64,000 nt of DNA from Amblyornis subalaris. Its lineage: Eukaryota > Chordata > Aves > Passeriformes > Ptilonorhynchidae. The notes below the pieces were generated by a model. That model was not told the origin of the DNA. It ran no database searches and saw only the letters and a list, made by a program, of their open reading frames with translations. This document shows, piece after piece, positions 62,701-64,000 of this stretch; position 1 is the first letter of the stretch, and every line of letters begins with the position of its first letter. Location: positions 2,611,938-2,675,937 of the forward strand of contig JACAXG010000110.1 in NCBI GenBank assembly GCA_018881555.1, written 5' to 3'. Position numbers and translations under genes: made by a program.

Positions 62701-63661
62701 ATTCTTTGATTTATATGAAGCCAAGAAACAAATTGAATCATTCAGCTCTTCAATAAATCCATAAATCCAAACCTAGCCTCATGGAATTTTAAAACATTCA
62801 ATTTTTTAAAGCCATAAATTAGAAGATGCTTACCAAAGTGTTTATGCAATGGGAATTCGGAACGCAGAGGCCAAGTCCACCATTCTGACATTCGTCAATA
62901 TCTAAGCAGACCTAGCAACAAACCAAATCAACAAATAATAAAAACAATGTCAATTTATTGAGATCGAAGTCTGAAGAAACTAAAGTTTAAGACTAGAAAA
63001 GAGATATAGCCTCTCCTGAAACTGCTCTCAGAATGTCACAGACATATCCATAGGCTAGCTTTCCAAACCCTGAAGAGATGCTATGAAACAGAAAATTTCA
63101 ACTTTAAGATGTGCTCTGGTTCACCCACAAGAGTTTAGACAAAAACTGGGTTCCCCTTGTAGGGTGCTTACGGGAACATGCAAAAAAATTACAGTAAAAT
63201 AGGCCTTTTTTATTATTTTCTTCCTAGCTCAAAGCTAGTTTATAGAAATAAACAGAGCCCCCCGAAGCTGATCAGAGATACTTGCAAAGATAATGACATT
63301 TTTTTTCTTGTCTCTATGCCAGTCAAGAGTATTAGATTGTTAATATTCCCATTAAAGTTAAGCAAACACAATTCAGATCTCTAACTGAAAGACTCTGAGC
63401 TCTGCCTAACAGCACAAGGCAATTACGGAATGACTCAAAAATAAATACAATTCAATACAGATGCACTGCTAACACAAAACCAGCACTTTGCAATGGAGTT
63501 GTTGTGGGGGTGCTGCCACTTACCTGCTTATTGCTCTTGGCGTAGCTGGGTCCTATCCCTTGCACGGTTTGCCCTGTGTATCCTGGAGGACAGGTCTCAC
63601 AGCGGAAACCTGGAGCAGTGTTCACGCATCGCACACCAGGGAAGCAAGGGTTGTAACGACA
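44723..63661 (-). CDS. THBS4: THBS4, thrombospondin-4 (C-terminal 635 residues; 5' exons beyond the window)
   Basis: Fifteen exons on the minus strand splice in frame (1908 bases) and end at TAA (44725-44723). The human protein has about 961 residues, so roughly one third is missing: signal peptide, laminin-G-like N-terminal domain, coiled coil and first EGF-like domain. Visible order: EGF-like domains (residues about 1-133), a long run of thrombospondin type 3 Ca-binding repeats rich in DxDxDG and DNCP-type motifs (about 140-400), then the L-lectin-like C-terminal domain (about 401-635). THBS4 is favoured over COMP and THBS3 by diagnostic stretches such as [37 protein letters not shown] joints and the end [13 protein letters not shown]. 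The product is a secreted pentameric matrix glycoprotein of tendon, muscle, heart and nervous system that binds calcium and collagens. It is reported to bind the calcium-channel alpha2-delta-1 subunit. A conserved NDT sequon lies near the C-terminus. Confidence 0.97.
45553..45578. repeat. perfect 11-base inverted repeat
   Basis: Arms AAGGCTTGAAA (45553-45563) and TTTCAAGCCTT (45568-45578) with a 4-base loop, in the last THBS4 intron. Confidence 0.85.
46703..46842 (-). CDS. THBS4: THBS4 exon: C-terminal lectin-like domain
   Basis: 140 bases. The acceptor is tttcattaag (AG at 46844-46843). A second AG four bases further in would remove the conserved basic residue and break the frame with the preceding Arg codon, so the first is chosen. 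Encodes [39 protein letters not shown] and NLKYRCN. Donor AATG|gtaatg. Confidence 0.96.
48941..48990. repeat. 18-base tandem repeat, about 2.8 copies
   Basis: Unit CAGATGTATATCTGTATG at 48957-48974 and 48975-48990, with a partial copy before it. Each unit contains the palindrome CAGATGTATATCTG (one mismatch). It lies just inside the THBS4 intron, 30-80 bases from the donor at 49019. Confidence 0.9.
49020..49192 (-). CDS. THBS4: THBS4 exon: C-terminal lectin-like domain
   Basis: 173 bases, acceptor atttttgcag and donor TCAG|gtaaga. Encodes [36 protein letters not shown] and [15 protein letters not shown], with an Arg codon split with the next exon. A short tandem repeat (48941-48990) lies 30-80 bases past the donor. 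Confidence 0.97.
49644..49840 (-). CDS. THBS4: THBS4 exon: C-terminal lectin-like domain
   Basis: 197 bases, acceptor tttatcctcag and donor AAG|gtactg. Encodes [37 protein letters not shown] and [20 protein letters not shown]. This is the most conserved block of the family. Confidence 0.97.
49940..49988 (-). CDS. THBS4: THBS4 exon: C-terminal domain (49-base exon)
   Basis: Encodes [16 protein letters not shown] plus a split Gly. Acceptor atccttgcag and donor GTTG|gtatgt. [17 protein letters not shown] is shared across thrombospondins 3-5 with small differences; GME favours THBS4. Confidence 0.96.
49989..51411 (-). other. THBS4: THBS4 intron with CR1
   Basis: 1.4-kb intron, over a third of it a CR1 3' fragment (50540-51059) lying antisense to the gene. 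The adjacent intron 49841-49939 is only 99 bases, and 51591-51878 is 288 bases. Confidence 0.8.
50540..51059 (+). mobile_element. CR1 LINE 3' fragment with intact tail
   Basis: About 520 bases of the CR1 3' region: ggtgacctaattgtggcctt, the ttcttcactgtgagggt stretch, and the terminal tandem ATTCTATG repeats at 51043-51059. A 96-codon frame (50599-50889) is a remnant of the ORF2 end ([25 protein letters not shown]). Antisense to THBS4. Confidence 0.93.
51412..51590 (-). CDS. THBS4: THBS4 exon: last type 3 repeat and start of C-terminal domain
   Basis: 179 bases, acceptor atgcactcag and donor CAG|gtaaaa. Encodes [20 protein letters not shown], then the start of the lectin-like domain ([37 protein letters not shown]). 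Confidence 0.97.
51879..52072 (-). CDS. THBS4: THBS4 exon: type 3 repeats with poly-Asp tract
   Basis: 194 bases, acceptor gcttgcag and donor AATG|gtaaga. Encodes [37 protein letters not shown] and [19 protein letters not shown]. The five-Asp run is encoded by a GAT repeat. The bird NSS creates a potential N-glycosylation sequon where the human sequence I recall has NSA. Confidence 0.96.
52641..52730 (+). mobile_element. CR1 LINE 3' tail fragment
   Basis: About 90 bases with cttggactcaatgatcttga, then ttttccaaactgaatg and the ATTCTATG/ATTCTGTG octamers. Severely 5'-truncated. Antisense to THBS4. Confidence 0.88.
54143..54195 (-). CDS. THBS4: THBS4 exon: type 3 repeat (53-base exon)
   Basis: A short exon encoding [17 protein letters not shown] plus two bases of a split Ser codon. 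Acceptor cttttgcag and donor ACAG|gtatgc. Near-identical to human THBS4 here. Confidence 0.95.
54992..55110 (-). CDS. THBS4: THBS4 exon: type 3 repeats
   Basis: 119 bases, acceptor ttttctctag and donor CAG|gttagc. Encodes [40 protein letters not shown]. Where most type 3 repeats have DNCP, this one has DNCQ; the human version is DNCPKFPN. Confidence 0.95.
55785..55944 (-). CDS. THBS4: THBS4 exon: type 3 repeats
   Basis: 160 bases, acceptor ctcttgcag. The donor is an unusual GATG|gttggt that splits a Gly codon. Encodes [36 protein letters not shown] and [16 protein letters not shown]. The frame and the match to the next exon (GIKN) support this donor even though it departs from the GTRAGT consensus. 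Confidence 0.95.
57405..57512 (-). CDS. THBS4: THBS4 exon: type 3 repeats
   Basis: 36 codons in phase 0, acceptor tctgtctag and donor CAG|gtgctg. Encodes [20 protein letters not shown] and [16 protein letters not shown], a classic Ca-binding thrombospondin type 3 pair. Confidence 0.96.
57731..57835 (-). CDS. THBS4: THBS4 exon: last EGF to type 3 repeat junction
   Basis: 35 codons in phase 0, acceptor attgatag and donor AAG|gtaaga. Encodes [46 protein letters not shown] is characteristic of the thrombospondin EGF/type 3 boundary. Confidence 0.96.
59191..59343 (-). CDS. THBS4: THBS4 exon: EGF-like domains 3/4
   Basis: 51 codons in phase 0, acceptor tctcgcag and donor ATT|gtgagt. Encodes [16 protein letters not shown], which completes the Ca-binding EGF, and then [18 protein letters not shown] of the next EGF. 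Near the donor, codons for EERRGE are built from a purine repeat (GAGGA units, 59201-59220), still matching the length of the human EERQGD. Confidence 0.95.
59344..62833 (-). other. THBS4: THBS4 intron with long CR1
   Basis: 3.5-kb intron, about one third of which is a degenerate CR1 with reverse-transcriptase remnants (61008-62250). The remaining sequence is AT-rich and unremarkable. The next intron is 62912-63523; 63662-64000 is the start of a further intron with no exon recognised. Confidence 0.8.
61008..62250 (+). mobile_element. CR1 LINE fragment with reverse-transcriptase remnant
   Basis: 1.24 kb. Recognisable decayed ORF2 pieces: [18 protein letters not shown] (reverse transcriptase), a [12 protein letters not shown] region broken by frameshifts, FAGDTKLGG where active elements have the catalytic FADDTKL-type motif, then the 3' region (ttcacgcaaaagattgtcaa) and a degenerate tail (cctatgatcatgtgattctatg). 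A pseudogene copy, antisense to THBS4. Confidence 0.9.
62834..62911 (-). CDS. THBS4: THBS4 exon: start of Ca-binding EGF-like domain
   Basis: 26 codons, acceptor ttgttgctag and donor TTG|gtaagc. Encodes the Ca-binding EGF signature LDIDEC and NSHCINTL. Compared with the human sequence I recall (NGACVPN), it carries about three extra residues between the second and third cysteines ([10 protein letters not shown]). Confidence 0.95.
63524..63661 (-). CDS. THBS4: THBS4 exon: EGF-like domain
   Basis: 46 codons, phase 0 at both ends, acceptor tctttgcag and donor CAG|gtaagt. Six cysteines in an EGF-like pattern ([24 protein letters not shown]). The family stretch YAKSNKQ comes at its end. By length comparison this starts near residue 327 of the full protein, i.e. 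the second EGF-like domain. Confidence 0.95.
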
Positions 63662-64000
63662 CTGCAAAGAAAAAAACGAACCGAGCACATGTTCGTGCCT
63701 CAGTAACATCTAGACTCCGACTGTGTGCACAGGCCTCTCACCAAAGGCAACACTACATGCAACATGTGCAGGGCTTCTGTTCAGAGATGGCTTAGAGAGG
63801 AAACCGTCTCTGCAGGTTTTTCTGACCCCAGCAGGTCTTCAGCTATGTCTGTAATTTAAGTAACATTTGCAATCTTCCATTACTGCCTGTAGTTGATGTC
63901 CTAAGCTCTCATCCTCAATCCTCCCTTCGGCTGGGTAGATTCAGACCCCTTGGAGGCTGAAAGCCCCCTGGAAGGGTCCAGACCACAATATCACAAAAGA

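Overview
This is vertebrate nuclear DNA, almost certainly from a bird. Coding sequence is sparse and split into short exons with GT/AG boundaries. The interspersed repeats include CR1 LINE fragments with the avian 3' end (tandem ATTCTATG-type octamers). The gene pair is SERINC5 next to THBS4; this order is also found on human 5q14, a region that corresponds to the chicken Z chromosome. Z linkage is therefore likely, but it is inferred from synteny. The species is not identified. The assembly has one 46-N gap (27933-27978) and two single Ns (about 10405 and 10520).

Layout. (1) 1-12089 is the 3' part of SERINC5 intron 1; the first coding exon and the promoter lie upstream of the window. (2) 12090-34585 holds SERINC5 exons 2-12 on the + strand. 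They splice in frame into 453 codons ending at a TGA, encoding a multipass membrane protein. (3) 34586 to about 41055 is a probable 6.4-kb SERINC5 3' UTR with three AATAAA signals, the last at 41031. (4) About 41056-44545 is a short intergenic spacer between the convergent 3' ends, with a GC-richer block at 41.46-43.05 kb. (5) 44723-63661 on the - strand holds the last 15 coding exons of THBS4 (thrombospondin-4). They join in frame into 635 residues: EGF-like domains, thrombospondin type 3 Ca-binding repeats, and the C-terminal lectin-like domain with its stop. The N-terminal laminin-G-like domain and the coiled coil lie beyond 64000.

Mobile DNA. There are four CR1 pieces (8241-8340 on -; 50540-51059, 52641-52730 and 61008-62250 on +), each antisense to the gene it lies in. 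A well-delimited solo LTR-like element (25457-25903, +) sits in SERINC5 intron 7 in sense orientation, with a TATA box and a polyadenylation signal. A second, antisense LTR-like fragment abuts the N gap in the same intron.

The two genes have unrelated jobs. SERINC5 is a membrane lipid scramblase-like protein and a host antiretroviral factor. THBS4 is a secreted matricellular protein. No CRISPR array, operon, tRNA, rRNA or new multi-gene system was found. The most distinctive observations are the sense LTR in SERINC5, microsatellite-like coding tracts in THBS4, short perfect hairpins, and lineage-specific changes in both proteins.
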